A stretch of DNA of 64,000 nt from Burkholderiales bacterium (GCA_947448955.1 CANFPU010000004.1:20200-84199), one strand, 5' to 3'; positions 1-8,841 are shown, counted from the first letter of the stretch. Numbers and translations are program-made. Notes: generated by a model from the letters alone, not told the origin.

Positions 1-733
1 AGCGTGTTGCCAGCGTCTGAAGTGAGGCTGGGCTCAGGCCGAGCCTTTGCCGCAGGTAGGCCTCGACACCGCCGTGCTCCGCATCCAAGGCCTGCAACGA
101 AGCATCGAGAAAGCCCTGCTGTACCCGCCACAGCACCGCCAGCGCTTCGGCGGGGGTGTCGCTGGGAGGCACCGGCGGACGCCGGTAGAACTGGTTGGTC
201 AGCAAGTAGTCCTGCTGCACCAGTTCGCGCGGCACCCCCAGCGCCAGCAGAATCAACGCCGAGCCAACGCCGGTCCGGTCCTTGCCAGCGGTGCAATGCA
301 GCACGGCCGGTGCGTCGGATTGCAACAGCAGGTCAAACATCTCGGCAAATCGGTGCGCATGGTCGGTGACCATCGCCCGGTACAGATCTTTCATCAACTC
401 GACCACGACCTCGGCGCTGAGTTGGCGCCCAGCGGCCGCCAGGTCCTGCATGCGCTGGACGACGGCGGGCTCGATGACCAGCGAATGCTGGACCACACCC
501 GGCAGCCGGTAGGGCGTAGCGGCGCGCTCGGCCTCACCGCGGAAGTCGATCGTCCTGGCCAGCCCCAGCCCCGCCAGCACCGCATGGTCGGCCTCGGTCA
601 GTCCAGCCAGATGGTCTGAGCGAAACAGCTTGCGCCATCGCAGTGGGCGCGAGCCGTGGCCGGGGTAACCCCCGAGGTCGCGGAAATTGGTGGCCCCTTG
701 CAGAGGCACATGGCGGTCGGGATGTTGAGGCAT
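1..733 (-). CDS. Tyrosine-protein phosphatase, 3' end outside window
   Basis: Protein-tyrosine/serine phosphatase of the Y_phosphatase3 (MptpB/LipA-like) type. The reading frame starts at ATG 733 and is still open at base 1, giving 244 visible residues; the family is usually about 250-280, so only a short C-terminus is missing. The N-terminus carries NFRDLGG, the hallmark opening of the family. The P-loop HCTAGKDRTG is encoded at 298-269, with the catalytic Cys codon at 295-293 and the Arg at 277-275. A C-terminal helix-rich part (AYLRQRLGLS) follows. There is no signal peptide, so it is probably cytoplasmic. It is divergent from the SDR gene at 861, with 127 bases between the two starts. The substrate cannot be inferred; related enzymes act on phosphotyrosine, phosphoserine or phosphoinositides. 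Confidence 0.88.
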   Translation of the reverse strand, partial: MPQHPDRHVPLQGATNFRDLGGYPGHGSRPLRWRKLFRSDHLAGLTEADHAVLAGLGLARTIDFRGEAERAATPYRLPGVVQHSLVIEPAVVQRMQDLAAAGRQLSAEVVVELMKDLYRAMVTDHAHRFAEMFDLLLQSDAPAVLHCTAGKDRTGVGSALILLALGVPRELVQQDYLLTNQFYRRPPVPPSDTPAEALAVLWRVQQGFLDASLQALDAEHGGVEAYLRQRLGLSPASLQTLATR

Positions 734-860
734 GGGCCGGATTGTGCTGCGCCAGACGACCGCGGCGCTGTCGCTTGTGTTCAGGCTGCGCCGCAGGTGC
801 GGGCATATCATCTTCGCTAGATTCGATCGTCGTCACAACCACCCCTGCGAGGAGACCTGC

Positions 861-1637
861 ATGTACAAACCTTTTGATCTGAGCGGCCGCGGCGCCATCG
901 TCACCGGTGGCAATGGCGGCATTGGTTACGGCATGGCGCGCGCGCTGCTGGCCTCCGGTGCCTCGGTGGCGGTCTGGGGGTCAAACCCGGACAAGACCGC
1001 CAAGGCCAAGGCGACGCTGGCGTCTGAATGTGGCGACGCGTCACGCGTCCATGCTTTCGTCTGCGACGTCGGCGACGAGGCCCAGATCGACAGCACTTTC
1101 GCGGCTTCTGTGGCAGCCCTGGGGCGGGTCGACGCCTGCTATGCCAACGCTGGGATCGGCGGCAAGGGCACGATGATGCTCGACATGAGCTTGGAAGAGT
1201 TCCGCCGCATCCAGCGCATCAATGTCGAAGGCGTATTCCTGACCTTCCGCGCCGCCGCCAGACACATGGTCGAGCGCGGCGAGGGCGGCTCGCTGATCGC
1301 CACCGCCAGCACCGCAGCGGTCGAGGGCGCGGCCCGCAGCAGCCACTATGGCGCGTCCAAGGGCGCCGTGACTTCTTATGTTCGCGCGCTGGCGGTGGAA
1401 CTGGCGCGCCACCGGATCCGGGTCAACTCGATCCTGCCGGGCTGGATCGTCACCGACATGACCGAGCGCTCGGTCAACAACCCGAAGTTTGCTGACGCGG
1501 TGCTGCCGCGCATCCCGGCCCGGCGCTGGGGCGAGATCGACGACTTCGGCGGTATCGCGGTCTACCTCGCAAGCGACGCCTCGTCCTACACCACCGGCGA
1601 ACAGTTCGTCATCGACGGCGGCTACACCAAGTTCTGA
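861..1637 (+). CDS. SDR family NAD(P)-dependent oxidoreductase
   Basis: Classical short-chain dehydrogenase/reductase of 258 residues, the normal family size. The nucleotide-binding TGGNGGIG lies at residues 15-22 and NAG at 96-98. The catalytic residues are Ser150, Tyr163 and Lys167 (YGASK). The PG motif after the active site and the C-terminal IDGGYTKF are typical of the gluconate-5-dehydrogenase/3-oxoacyl-ACP-reductase-like branch. The start is set by GAGGAG at 849-854, six bases before ATG 861. A longer in-frame extension back to 732 exists, but it would overlap the phosphatase start and lacks SDR features. It converges on the ligase gene, with only 10 bases between the stops. The substrate is unknown; oxidation of a hydroxyacid or alcohol in the neighbouring catabolic block is an inference. 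Confidence 0.92.
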   Translation: MYKPFDLSGRGAIVTGGNGGIGYGMARALLASGASVAVWGSNPDKTAKAKATLASECGDASRVHAFVCDVGDEAQIDSTFAASVAALGRVDACYANAGIGGKGTMMLDMSLEEFRRIQRINVEGVFLTFRAAARHMVERGEGGSLIATASTAAVEGAARSSHYGASKGAVTSYVRALAVELARHRIRVNSILPGWIVTDMTERSVNNPKFADAVLPRIPARRWGEIDDFGGIAVYLASDASSYTTGEQFVIDGGYTKF

Positions 1638-1647
1638 CGGGGAGGCC

Positions 1648-3510
1648 TCAGCCCAGCACGATGACGTCGTCGCTGGGCGGCTCGGCGTACAAGCGATCGA
1701 CCAGCGCGGCGCGGCGGCCCAGGCCGGCACGCTGGTTGATGTAGCCCTTGTCGGTGAGTTCGTTGCCGTCGATCGAGGGCGGCTCGGTCATCAACATCAC
1801 GCGCGCGATGCGCCGACTGCTCGCGCCGCCAGTCGATGCGTTGTGGGCTTCCAGGCCTTGCCTGAGTCGGGCCAGCAGTGCCGGATGTCTGACCACCGTC
1901 TCGAAACCGGCCTCGGGGTCGCCGATGATCTGCCGACAAGCCGGCAGGTTGGGCCAAGCCAGCAGGCCGACCAACGGGCGGTCTTGCCCAGTGACGAGCG
2001 CGTCGAGCAGGATGGGCGAGGTCGCGGCGATCGCATCGGTGCGCAAAGCGCCGACCTGCACGAAAGTGCCGGTCATCAGCTTGAACTCCTCCGCGACACG
2101 GCCGGCAAAGATCAACCCTTGCGCCGGGTCTTGCGGGTCGACAAAGGTGCCGGCATCGCCGATGCAATAAAACCCCTCGGCGTCGAACGCCGCACGGGTC
2201 AGTTCGGGCTGGTCGAAGTAGCCCGGTGTGACATGGACGCCGCGCAGCCGCAACTCATAGGCCGGGCCGGCGGGCACCATCTTGAGCTCGACGCCCGGAA
2301 AGGGCAGCCCGATCAGGCCGACGCGCTCGGTGTCCCAATAGGTGCCGGTCGAGGTCGGCGCGGTTTCGGTCGAACCCCAGCCGGTGTAGAAAACGATGCG
2401 TTGCCCGGTGGTTCGAACGGCCAAGGCCTGCATCCGCTCGTACAAATCGTCGGGCAGACGTGCCCCGCCATAGGCCATCAGGCCCAGGTTCTTGAAGAAG
2501 CTTTGGCACAGCGCTTCGTCGGTCTCCAGTGCTGCGGCCAGCGCGGCATAACCTGCAGGTGCATTGGCGTAATACGTCGGCGAAATCTCACGCAGATTGC
2601 GCAAGGTCTCGTCAAACTGGCCTGGCGTCGGCCGACCGTCGTCAATGTAGAGCGTGCCACCTTCGGTCAACAGCGAATTGAACAAGGCGTTGCCGCCCAT
2701 TGTGTGGTTCCAGGGCATCCAGTCCAGGTAAACCGGGTCCAGGCCGTCGGGATGATGACGAACCTGCGTGCCCATCGCCACGTTGGCGCACATCATCTGC
2801 TGCGTGTTGATGACGGCCTTGGGCATGCCGGTCGACCCCGAAGTGAACAGCAACTTGCCGACCGTCTCAGGTCGGATGCGATCGATCGCCGCGTCGACCT
2901 CGGGCGTCACCGGCGTCGCCGCCAGCGCCGCAAAGTCGACGCTGGCGATGCCCTCGGCAGGCTGGTCGACATGCACGACGGTGCGGCCGTCGAGGTTCAA
3001 GGCTCTCAGCGCTTTCTCGAACATCGGTCCGTCCTGCACCATCACCAACGCCGGCTTGACCAGGCCGAAGAGGTATTTCAGCTTCGCATGGTCCTGGCTC
3101 ATCAGCGAGTAAGCCGGCGAGATCGGCGCCACCGGCAAGCAAGCCTGCATGGCCGCCTGCGTCATCAGCGCATGTTCCATCGAATTGCCCGACAGAATCG
3201 CCACCGTGCTGCCAGGCGCCAGCCCAAGATTGAGCAGGCCCTGGGTCAGCGCATCGACGCTGCGCTTCGCCTCGCCATACGACAGCTTTCGCCACTGGCG
3301 GTCTGGGCCTTTGCGCTGCGCCAGCCAAGTCGTGTCGGGCCGTTCGAGCGCCCATTTGGCAAGCGACGCCGGGATGTGTTTTTCATAAGGTTTGAGCGCA
3401 AAGCGCGATTTCAGAACGATCACGCCGTCGTCGCGGCGATCGACCTCGATGTCGCGCGGTAGCCAGTCCATCTTGCGAAATGCCGGCGCGCCGGCGGTGC
3501 TGCCACTCAT
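1648..3510 (-). CDS. fcs: Feruloyl-CoA synthase-type acyl-CoA ligase
   Basis: ANL-superfamily adenylate-forming ligase of 620 residues. It should convert a carboxylic acid, ATP and CoA to acyl-CoA via an acyl-AMP. The P-loop-like LFTSGSTGMPKAV is at residues 221-233, the GWGSTETAP motif lies in the middle, and the A8 hinge region reads GRVAEEFKLMTGTFVQVG. This FKLxTGTFVxVG hinge, and the lack of the usual catalytic-lysine tail (PRTxxGK), are typical of feruloyl-CoA synthases, hence the call. The start at ATG 3510 follows the TGA of the upstream hydratase gene (3514-3512) by one base, so the two are translationally coupled. Feruloyl/hydroxycinnamoyl acid is the likely substrate class, but a different aromatic or branched acid is possible. 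The symbol is by family resemblance. Confidence 0.82.
   Translation of the reverse strand: MSGSTAGAPAFRKMDWLPRDIEVDRRDDGVIVLKSRFALKPYEKHIPASLAKWALERPDTTWLAQRKGPDRQWRKLSYGEAKRSVDALTQGLLNLGLAPGSTVAILSGNSMEHALMTQAAMQACLPVAPISPAYSLMSQDHAKLKYLFGLVKPALVMVQDGPMFEKALRALNLDGRTVVHVDQPAEGIASVDFAALAATPVTPEVDAAIDRIRPETVGKLLFTSGSTGMPKAVINTQQMMCANVAMGTQVRHHPDGLDPVYLDWMPWNHTMGGNALFNSLLTEGGTLYIDDGRPTPGQFDETLRNLREISPTYYANAPAGYAALAAALETDEALCQSFFKNLGLMAYGGARLPDDLYERMQALAVRTTGQRIVFYTGWGSTETAPTSTGTYWDTERVGLIGLPFPGVELKMVPAGPAYELRLRGVHVTPGYFDQPELTRAAFDAEGFYCIGDAGTFVDPQDPAQGLIFAGRVAEEFKLMTGTFVQVGALRTDAIAATSPILLDALVTGQDRPLVGLLAWPNLPACRQIIGDPEAGFETVVRHPALLARLRQGLEAHNASTGGASSRRIARVMLMTEPPSIDGNELTDKGYINQRAGLGRRAALVDRLYAEPPSDDVIVLG
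1651..1677. terminator. Hairpin between convergent SDR and ligase genes
   Basis: GCCCAGC at 1651-1657 pairs with GCTGGGC at 1672-1678, and ACGA/TCGT extends the stem inward. It lies 13 bases after the SDR stop and overlaps the last codons of the ligase. There is no T-tract, so an intrinsic terminator is only possible. Confidence 0.3.
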
Positions 3511-3511
3511 G

Positions 3512-4324
3512 TCATTGCCCTTTGAACTGCGGTTCGCGCTTTTCCATGAAAGCCTGAATGCCTTCGGCCATGTCCTGCGTCTTGAACAGCGGCAGCAGCT
3601 GTAGATAGACATGGTGGACATGGTCGGGAAAGGTCTCGTTCAGACCGATGCGCATCATGCGTTTGGCGGCTTGCACCGCCAGTGGCGCATTCGAGGCGAT
3701 CTCGCGCGCCATCGCCCGGGCCCGGTCCATCAGCTCGCTGTCGGGCACGACCAAGTTGGTGAGACCCCAGTCCAGACTCTCGCGGGCGCTCAGCGTACGA
3801 CCGGTAAAGATCAACTCGGCGGCCTTGGCCCAGCCGATCATTCGCGGCAAAAACCAGGTGCCGCCCGACTCGGGCACGACACCACGCTTGACGAAGGCCG
3901 CCGCGAGCTTGGCCGATTCGGCCATGATGCGGATGTCGCAGCCCAACGCAGTGTCCATGCCATAACCGGCAGCACCGCCGTTGACCGCGCAGATCGTGGG
4001 TTTGTCCATCGCCTGCAACACCGTCGGCGGGGTGTCGCGCAGGTTCAAGGTGGTCGATGACGACGCGAGGCTCAGACCGCCTTCGGGCCGTCCGCTGCGC
4101 AGGTCGAGGCCGGCGCAAAATGCCCGGCCCTTGCCGGTCAGGATCACACAGCGAACCGCCGGATCCTCGTTGGCCTTGAGCAGCAGGCGCGTCAACTCGC
4201 CCAGCATCGCGCGCGAGATCGTGTTCATGCGCTCGGGCGCATTGAGCGTGATGACGGCGATCTGGTCTTCGACGACGTAAAGCACTTCGGACGGCGCAGA
4301 AGCGTTGGGTTCAACATCTTTCAT
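3512..4324 (-). CDS. Enoyl-CoA hydratase/isomerase (crotonase) family protein
   Basis: Crotonase-fold protein of 270 residues, the typical length. The first oxyanion-hole segment is CAGLDL (70-75) and the second NGGAAGYG (115-122). A catalytic-type Glu152 lies in VPESGG, matching the hydratase glutamate. A very good Shine-Dalgarno, AGGAGG, precedes ATG 4324. It is the first gene of a two-gene unit with the feruloyl-CoA-synthase-type ligase. In ferulate degradation such a partner hydrates and cleaves feruloyl-CoA to vanillin and acetyl-CoA. Here the sequence resembles generic enoyl-CoA hydratases at least as much, so the hydratase/lyase role is an inference from context. It is divergent from the TctC gene, with 133 bases between starts. 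Confidence 0.9.
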   Translation of the reverse strand: MKDVEPNASAPSEVLYVVEDQIAVITLNAPERMNTISRAMLGELTRLLLKANEDPAVRCVILTGKGRAFCAGLDLRSGRPEGGLSLASSSTTLNLRDTPPTVLQAMDKPTICAVNGGAAGYGMDTALGCDIRIMAESAKLAAAFVKRGVVPESGGTWFLPRMIGWAKAAELIFTGRTLSARESLDWGLTNLVVPDSELMDRARAMAREIASNAPLAVQAAKRMMRIGLNETFPDHVHHVYLQLLPLFKTQDMAEGIQAFMEKREPQFKGQ

Positions 4325-4457
4325 CGGGATCCTCCTGGTTGCGGCGAGCTTACCTTGGGTCGTGGTTCATACTGCGGACCGAGCCGGCCAGCGCGACCTC
4401 CAACAAGCCCCGCGTCGCTTGGCGCCGCCAACCGATGCACCTTGCTTGGAGCCCCGC

Positions 4458-5456
4458 ATGCCGATCTGCCTTGCCACCCGACGCCTGGTTCTGCTGGCCG
4501 CCGCCATGGGCTGCCTGGGACCCACCTTCTCGCAAGCGCAATCAACCTACCCGAGCCGGCCGATCGTGATGCTGGTGCCGCAGGCTGCTGGCGGCACCAA
4601 CGACATCGTCGGCCGGGTCGTCGGGCAAAGACTCGCTGAGGTGCTGGGCGGCTCGGTCGTGATCGACAACCGACCCGGGGCGGGCGGCAACATCGGCACC
4701 CAACTCGCGGCGCAGGCGCCCAAAGATGGGCACAGCTTGCTGATGACGATCAGCAGCAGCCAGGCCATCAACCCGGCGCTGTACAAGCACCCGGGTTTCG
4801 ACCCGGTGAAGGACTTCAAACCGATCAGCCTGATCGGCACAGTGCCCAACGTGCTGCTGGTGCATCCGTCGTTCGCTGCCAAGTCCGTGGCCGAGCTGCT
4901 GGCGATGGCGAAGGGCAAACCCAACGATTTACCCTACGCCTCGGCCGGCAATGGCACGCTGAACCACTTGCTGGGTGAGATGCTCGGCAGCATGGCCGGC
5001 GTGAAGTTGCAACATGTGCCCTACAAGGGCGTGGCACCGGCGCTCAACGACGTGCTGGGCGGTCAATTGCCGATGCTGTTCGCCAGCCTGCCGTCGGCGC
5101 TGGCGCACATCAAGTCCGGCCGGCTGCGCGCATTGGCCGTTAGCGGTGCGACGCGCTCGCCGGTGCTGCCCGACTTGCCGACGATCGCCGAGACGCTGCC
5201 GGGCTACAACGGCACGTTGTGGATCGGCCTGTTCGCGCCGACCGGTGTGCCGCAGGAGGCGCTGGTCAAGCTGCAGGACGCCATGGCCAAGACGCTGGCA
5301 GGCAAAGAGCTGCGCGACAAGCTCGAACAGCTCGGTGTCGAGCTTGCCGCGCCGGCCGACAAGCCGGTGACGCCTGAGCAGTTCGCGGCGATCCTCAACG
5401 AGGACATCGCCAAATGGGCCCGGATCGTGAAATCCTCCGGCGCTTCCGTGGACTGA
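4458..5456 (+). CDS. Tripartite tricarboxylate transporter (Bug/TctC) solute-binding protein
   Basis: Periplasmic receptor of the Bug family, 332 residues. A signal peptide (residues 1 to about 27, MPICLATRRLVLLAAAMG then an SQAQ cleavage region) is followed by YPSRPI. The family core is seen in VPQAAGGTNDIVGRVV, VIDNRPGAGGNIGT and VPYKGVAPALND. It binds a carboxylate or related small solute for uptake. ATG 4458 is preferred over the in-frame 4305 because it places the signal peptide at the N-terminus and has GGAG upstream. No TctA/TctB membrane genes are nearby, as is usual for the large Bug families of Burkholderiales, so it is an orphan receptor. Its position between two catabolic units suggests it captures their substrate (inference). 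Confidence 0.92.
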   Translation: MPICLATRRLVLLAAAMGCLGPTFSQAQSTYPSRPIVMLVPQAAGGTNDIVGRVVGQRLAEVLGGSVVIDNRPGAGGNIGTQLAAQAPKDGHSLLMTISSSQAINPALYKHPGFDPVKDFKPISLIGTVPNVLLVHPSFAAKSVAELLAMAKGKPNDLPYASAGNGTLNHLLGEMLGSMAGVKLQHVPYKGVAPALNDVLGGQLPMLFASLPSALAHIKSGRLRALAVSGATRSPVLPDLPTIAETLPGYNGTLWIGLFAPTGVPQEALVKLQDAMAKTLAGKELRDKLEQLGVELAAPADKPVTPEQFAAILNEDIAKWARIVKSSGASVD

Positions 5457-5492
5457 GGGTCGCGCGCCGGGCTCAGACCGGCTCTGCCCGGC

Positions 5493-6335
5493 TCAGCCTC
5501 GAGACGATCGGTGCAGCTCGGCGGCGAGCTCGCCCAAGCGCAGTTCGCCGGCTGGGGTCTGCCCACCCGAGGCCAGGAAAGACGCCATCGCCGATCTCGT
5601 GCCCGCCCCGCTCAGCGTGCCCTGGAACGCTGCGGCCTCGGCCAGCAGGTCGGGCAACACCTCTTTCTCTGCTCGCAGCACGCTGGCCTTGGCAGCCGCG
5701 ACCGCATGCGCTGGAAACGACGCGATCCGCGCCGCCAGCCGGTCCACATGCGGCCACAGCTCGGTTAACGACAGCGTCCGGTTGACCCAGCCCCAGTCCT
5801 GCGCTGTTTCAGCGGACACATCGTCGCACCCCAGCACCACCTCAAGCGCGCGAGAGCGCCCCAGCAACCGCGACAAGCGCACCGTGCCCGAGCCACCAGG
5901 CAGGATGCCCAGCGCGACCTCGGGCTGGTTGAAGACTGCCCGGCCGCGCAGCGCAAAGCGCATGTCGCAGCTCAGTGCGATCTCGCTACCGCCGCCGCCC
6001 GCCCGGCCCTCGACCACCGCGATCGTCGCCTTGGGCATCGTTCGCAAGGTCTCGCACATCCGGTGGAAAGGCGACAAGCCGGCGTCCGGTGCCGGCGCTT
6101 CGACTGGAAACTTCAGGATCAAGCCGACATCGAAATGCGCGATGAAGAAGTCCGGGTTGGCCGAGCACAGGATCACGACGCGCACCTCGTCGTCGGCGGC
6201 AAGCTGCTCGGTCAGCCTGATCATCTCCTTGAACAAAGGCTTGTCGAGCAGGTTGATCTCGCCGTTGGCGAGCGTGACGCGGGCCACGCCCTGGGTCAGT
6301 TCGACCCGTAAACACCGGTAATCGCTGTAGTCCAT
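5493..6335 (-). CDS. Enoyl-CoA hydratase/isomerase family protein (second copy)
   Basis: A second crotonase-fold protein, 280 residues, clearly different from the one at 3512. The first oxyanion segment is degenerate (FFIAHFDV, 63-70). The second is GRAGGGGSEIALSCD (110-124), with four consecutive Gly. Glu139 sits in FNQPEVALGILPGGSG, a well-conserved active-site region. The last 50 residues are Ala-rich and helical. It is the third gene of a minus-strand unit that begins at 7985, lying 27 bases after the dienelactone hydrolase stop. The first-segment change (no CAGxD) suggests an altered substrate pocket. The exact reaction is unknown. Confidence 0.88.
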   Translation of the reverse strand: MDYSDYRCLRVELTQGVARVTLANGEINLLDKPLFKEMIRLTEQLAADDEVRVVILCSANPDFFIAHFDVGLILKFPVEAPAPDAGLSPFHRMCETLRTMPKATIAVVEGRAGGGGSEIALSCDMRFALRGRAVFNQPEVALGILPGGSGTVRLSRLLGRSRALEVVLGCDDVSAETAQDWGWVNRTLSLTELWPHVDRLAARIASFPAHAVAAAKASVLRAEKEVLPDLLAEAAAFQGTLSGAGTRSAMASFLASGGQTPAGELRLGELAAELHRSSRG

Positions 6336-6362
6336 GTCGGCCTCGAGGCGGATGGGTTAGCT

Positions 6363-7100
6363 TCAGGCGGCCGGGTTCAAGGTCCGCCCGAACAGGCGGT
6401 GCAGGCGCTCCCAGTGCCGCTCGGCCCCTACCTGGTGGTAGCAGGCGCGCTGCGGGAACGCGAAACCGTGCTCGGTGCCGGGATACCACTCGACGCGATG
6501 GGGTTTGCCGCCCGCTTGCAGCCCGGCTTCGAGCTTGGCGATGTCCGCAGGCGAAGCCCATTTGTCGGTCTCGGCACAGGCGAAATAGCTCTCGCACTGG
6601 ACCTTCGACGCCACCAGGTGCGGCGAGTCGGGTTTGTCGGTGGCCATGTTGGCACCATAGATCGACGCGATGCTGCGAAAGCGGTCCGGGAATGCCGCCG
6701 CCGCCCACACCACGAAAGGACCGCTCATGCAATAACCAACCGCGCCGATCCGCGTCTTGTCGGCATAGGGCTGGGCGTCGACGAATTTCAGCAAGGCCCG
6801 GGTATCGCACTCGGTGGTGGCGGCGTTCAGCGTGGCCATCAGCGAAAACATGTGCGCCAGCGCCGGCTCGGTCCGCTCCTTCAGCCAGAAATCGCGCGTG
6901 ACGCGGTAGTACAGATTGGGCAGCACCACGCAGTAGCCGGTGGCCGCCAGTCGCCGCGCCATGTCGTGCAGCTCTTCACGCTTGCCGGGTGCGTCCATGT
7001 AGAACAACACCACCGGATGCGGCCCGCCCTCCTCTGGGTGGACCACGAAGCTGTTCATCGCGCCGTCTGCGGTGGGGATGTCTAAATGGTGTTCGATCAT
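6363..7100 (-). CDS. Dienelactone hydrolase family protein
   Basis: Alpha/beta hydrolase of 245 residues. The nucleophile motif is GYCMSG with Cys124, so this is the cysteine-nucleophile DLH type. Asp179 (AETDKW) and His211 (GTEHGF) complete the triad. Family members open dienelactones or hydrolyse related esters; the enzyme is cytoplasmic, with no signal peptide. The strong GAGGAG upstream of ATG 7100 fixes the start. It lies 33 bases after the stop of the dehydrogenase gene and 27 before the crotonase gene, so the three are probably one transcript. A role in aromatic or lactone catabolism is inferred from family and neighbours. Confidence 0.92.
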   Translation of the reverse strand: MIEHHLDIPTADGAMNSFVVHPEEGGPHPVVLFYMDAPGKREELHDMARRLAATGYCVVLPNLYYRVTRDFWLKERTEPALAHMFSLMATLNAATTECDTRALLKFVDAQPYADKTRIGAVGYCMSGPFVVWAAAAFPDRFRSIASIYGANMATDKPDSPHLVASKVQCESYFACAETDKWASPADIAKLEAGLQAGGKPHRVEWYPGTEHGFAFPQRACYHQVGAERHWERLHRLFGRTLNPAA

Positions 7101-7133
7101 GTGTTGGGCTCCTCGTGGTTTGAGTGGGGGTCT

Positions 7134-7985
7134 TCAGGTCGGAATTCTGGCAGCGGCGGCCGAGTCCAGCGCACCCTCGCCGCGCGCGATCGCAGCGTCA
7201 TACATCGCCGCCACACCGGGCATCACGAACAGGTCGACGCCGCCGCGCTGGGCTTGCTCGATCATCAGCCGAACGTCCTTGCGCGCCATCGAGACCTCGA
7301 AAGACGGCGCGCTGAAGTCGCCTGCGGCGATCTTGTCTGCGCGAGCCGGCAGGAACTGGCCCGGGTTGAAGTGCTTGAACAGCGAGAACGCGTCGGTGGT
7401 CGAGATGCCAACCGAATGCGCGAGCCGGTTGACATCGCCGAGCACGCCCATCATCCCGATCAGCGTCATGTTGCCGAACAGCTTGAAGGCTGCCGCCCGC
7501 TCGGGGGCCTCGCCCAGGTAGACCACCTTGCCAGTCATGCGTTGCAGTGCCGGCAGCAGCGCTTCGTGATGTGCCGCGGCACCCGACAGGATCATCAAAC
7601 CCGTGCCATCTTGCGCATTGGCCGGACCCATGAACACCGGGGCGTGAACGAAGGTCTTGCCGCGCCCCGCCCAGCGCGCAACACGCTCGGCGGTGGGCGT
7701 GACCGCAGTGGTCGTGTGGTCGACGATCCAGACTGCGGCCGAAATTCCTGCGGCCATCGGCTCGAGCACCGCGTCGACCGACGCGTCGTCAGACAAAGAC
7801 AAGTGGATTCGCTCGGCGCCCACCAGCGCAGCGGCCGGGTCGTCGAACGCCTTGGCGCCTTCGGCCTCAAGCGCGCGCGCCTTCGCGGGGCTGCGGTTCC
7901 AGACATTGACCTCGTGGCCGTTGGCAAGCAGCCGACGGACAAAACCCGAACCCATCAGGCCGGTGCCGAAAAATGCGATCTTCAT
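7134..7985 (-). CDS. NAD(P)-dependent oxidoreductase, 3-hydroxyisobutyrate dehydrogenase-like
   Basis: Beta-hydroxyacid dehydrogenase of 283 residues. The Rossmann motif GTGLMG lies at residues 7-12. The substrate-side DHTTT (89-93, the DxST-type region), the catalytic Lys168 in AAAFKLFGN and Asn172 follow the family plan. The all-helical C-terminal dimer domain is complete. ATG 7985 is chosen because it begins MKIAFFG, directly on the first beta strand; a 78-residue extension upstream would cover the divergent promoter region. It is the first gene of the unit 7985 to 5493 and is divergent from the aldolase gene at 8159. It likely oxidises a 2- or 3-hydroxyacid (3-hydroxyisobutyrate, tartronate semialdehyde or similar). 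The substrate is not determined. Confidence 0.92.
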   Translation of the reverse strand: MKIAFFGTGLMGSGFVRRLLANGHEVNVWNRSPAKARALEAEGAKAFDDPAAALVGAERIHLSLSDDASVDAVLEPMAAGISAAVWIVDHTTTAVTPTAERVARWAGRGKTFVHAPVFMGPANAQDGTGLMILSGAAAHHEALLPALQRMTGKVVYLGEAPERAAAFKLFGNMTLIGMMGVLGDVNRLAHSVGISTTDAFSLFKHFNPGQFLPARADKIAAGDFSAPSFEVSMARKDVRLMIEQAQRGGVDLFVMPGVAAMYDAAIARGEGALDSAAAARIPT

Positions 7986-8158
7986 ACGGAGTGATCCTGC
8001 AGTGGGGATGGCACACGATACAGGGTCTGCGGCGGGTCGGCTATCGGGCTTGCACCCAGACGCCGCGACCGCCAGCCCCGAGCACGGGGGCCAGCACCCC
8101 GTCTGCACAATGCCGCTATCCGCACTGGCCCGGCCAACCCAACCCTGCAGAACAACCC

Positions 8159-8833
8159 ATGAGAGACCACCTGTCCACCCGTATCGCGATGGTCGAAGCG
8201 CTTCAAAGCATGGCCGCACTGGGTCTCAACAAAGGCACCGCCGGCAACATCAGCGTGCGCGGCAAGGAAGGCTTTCACATCTCGCCCACCGGCCTGCCCT
8301 ACGCCGGCATGACGCCCGAGCAAATCGTTTTCATGGACTGGGAAGGCCGCTACCAAGGAGACATCCTGCCGTCGAGCGAGTGGCGTTTTCACCGCGACAT
8401 CCTGCTCGAGCGACCGGAGCTCAACGCGGTTGTGCACACGCATTCGATCCATGCCACCGCGGTGAGCGTCCTCGGGCACGACATCCCGGCCATTCACTAC
8501 ATGGTGGCCGCTGCCGGTGGCCACAATATCCGCTGCGCCCGCTACCAGACTTTCGGCAGCGCCGAGCTCGGCCAGGCCGTGCTGGTCGCGATGAAAGACC
8601 GGCGCGCCTGCCTGATGGCCCACCACGGCATGATCGCTGCGCATGCCAACCTGACACAGGCCATGGCGCTGGCCGTGACCGTCGAGGAGATGGCCCAGCT
8701 CTACTTGCAGGTGCTGGCTTTCGGCGCACCCAAGCGGCTGTCAGACGACGAGATGGCGAGGGTGCTGGAGAAGTTCAGAACTTACGGCCAGCAAGCCGAC
8801 TCAGCGCCAGACACACCGCACCAAGCTGCCTGA
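8159..8833 (+). CDS. Class II aldolase/adducin family protein
   Basis: Zinc aldolase of the fuculose-phosphate-aldolase type, 224 residues. Visible signature pieces are GTAGNISVR (26-34), the phosphate-binding-like SPTGLPY (42-48), catalytic-type Glu74 (SSEWRFH), and zinc ligands His93 and His95 (VVHTHSIHA) and His156 (MAHHG). ATG 8159 is the natural start; the in-frame stretch upstream to 7973 has no family resemblance. It is divergent from the hydroxyacid dehydrogenase gene with 173 bases between. Aldolase plus beta-hydroxyacid dehydrogenase pairs are common in C4 sugar-acid catabolism (the LtnD/DenD and OtnC type), but the kinase and isomerase of that pathway are not present here. Confidence 0.92.
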   Translation: MRDHLSTRIAMVEALQSMAALGLNKGTAGNISVRGKEGFHISPTGLPYAGMTPEQIVFMDWEGRYQGDILPSSEWRFHRDILLERPELNAVVHTHSIHATAVSVLGHDIPAIHYMVAAAGGHNIRCARYQTFGSAELGQAVLVAMKDRRACLMAHHGMIAAHANLTQAMALAVTVEEMAQLYLQVLAFGAPKRLSDDEMARVLEKFRTYGQQADSAPDTPHQAA

Positions 8834-8841
8834 CCCGCATC

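Noticed and set aside
1489..3462. A 657-codon plus-strand frame opposite the acyl-CoA ligase gene
   Set aside because: It has the Arg/Gln/His-rich composition of an antisense shadow. The minus-strand ligase has complete motifs and a coupled start.
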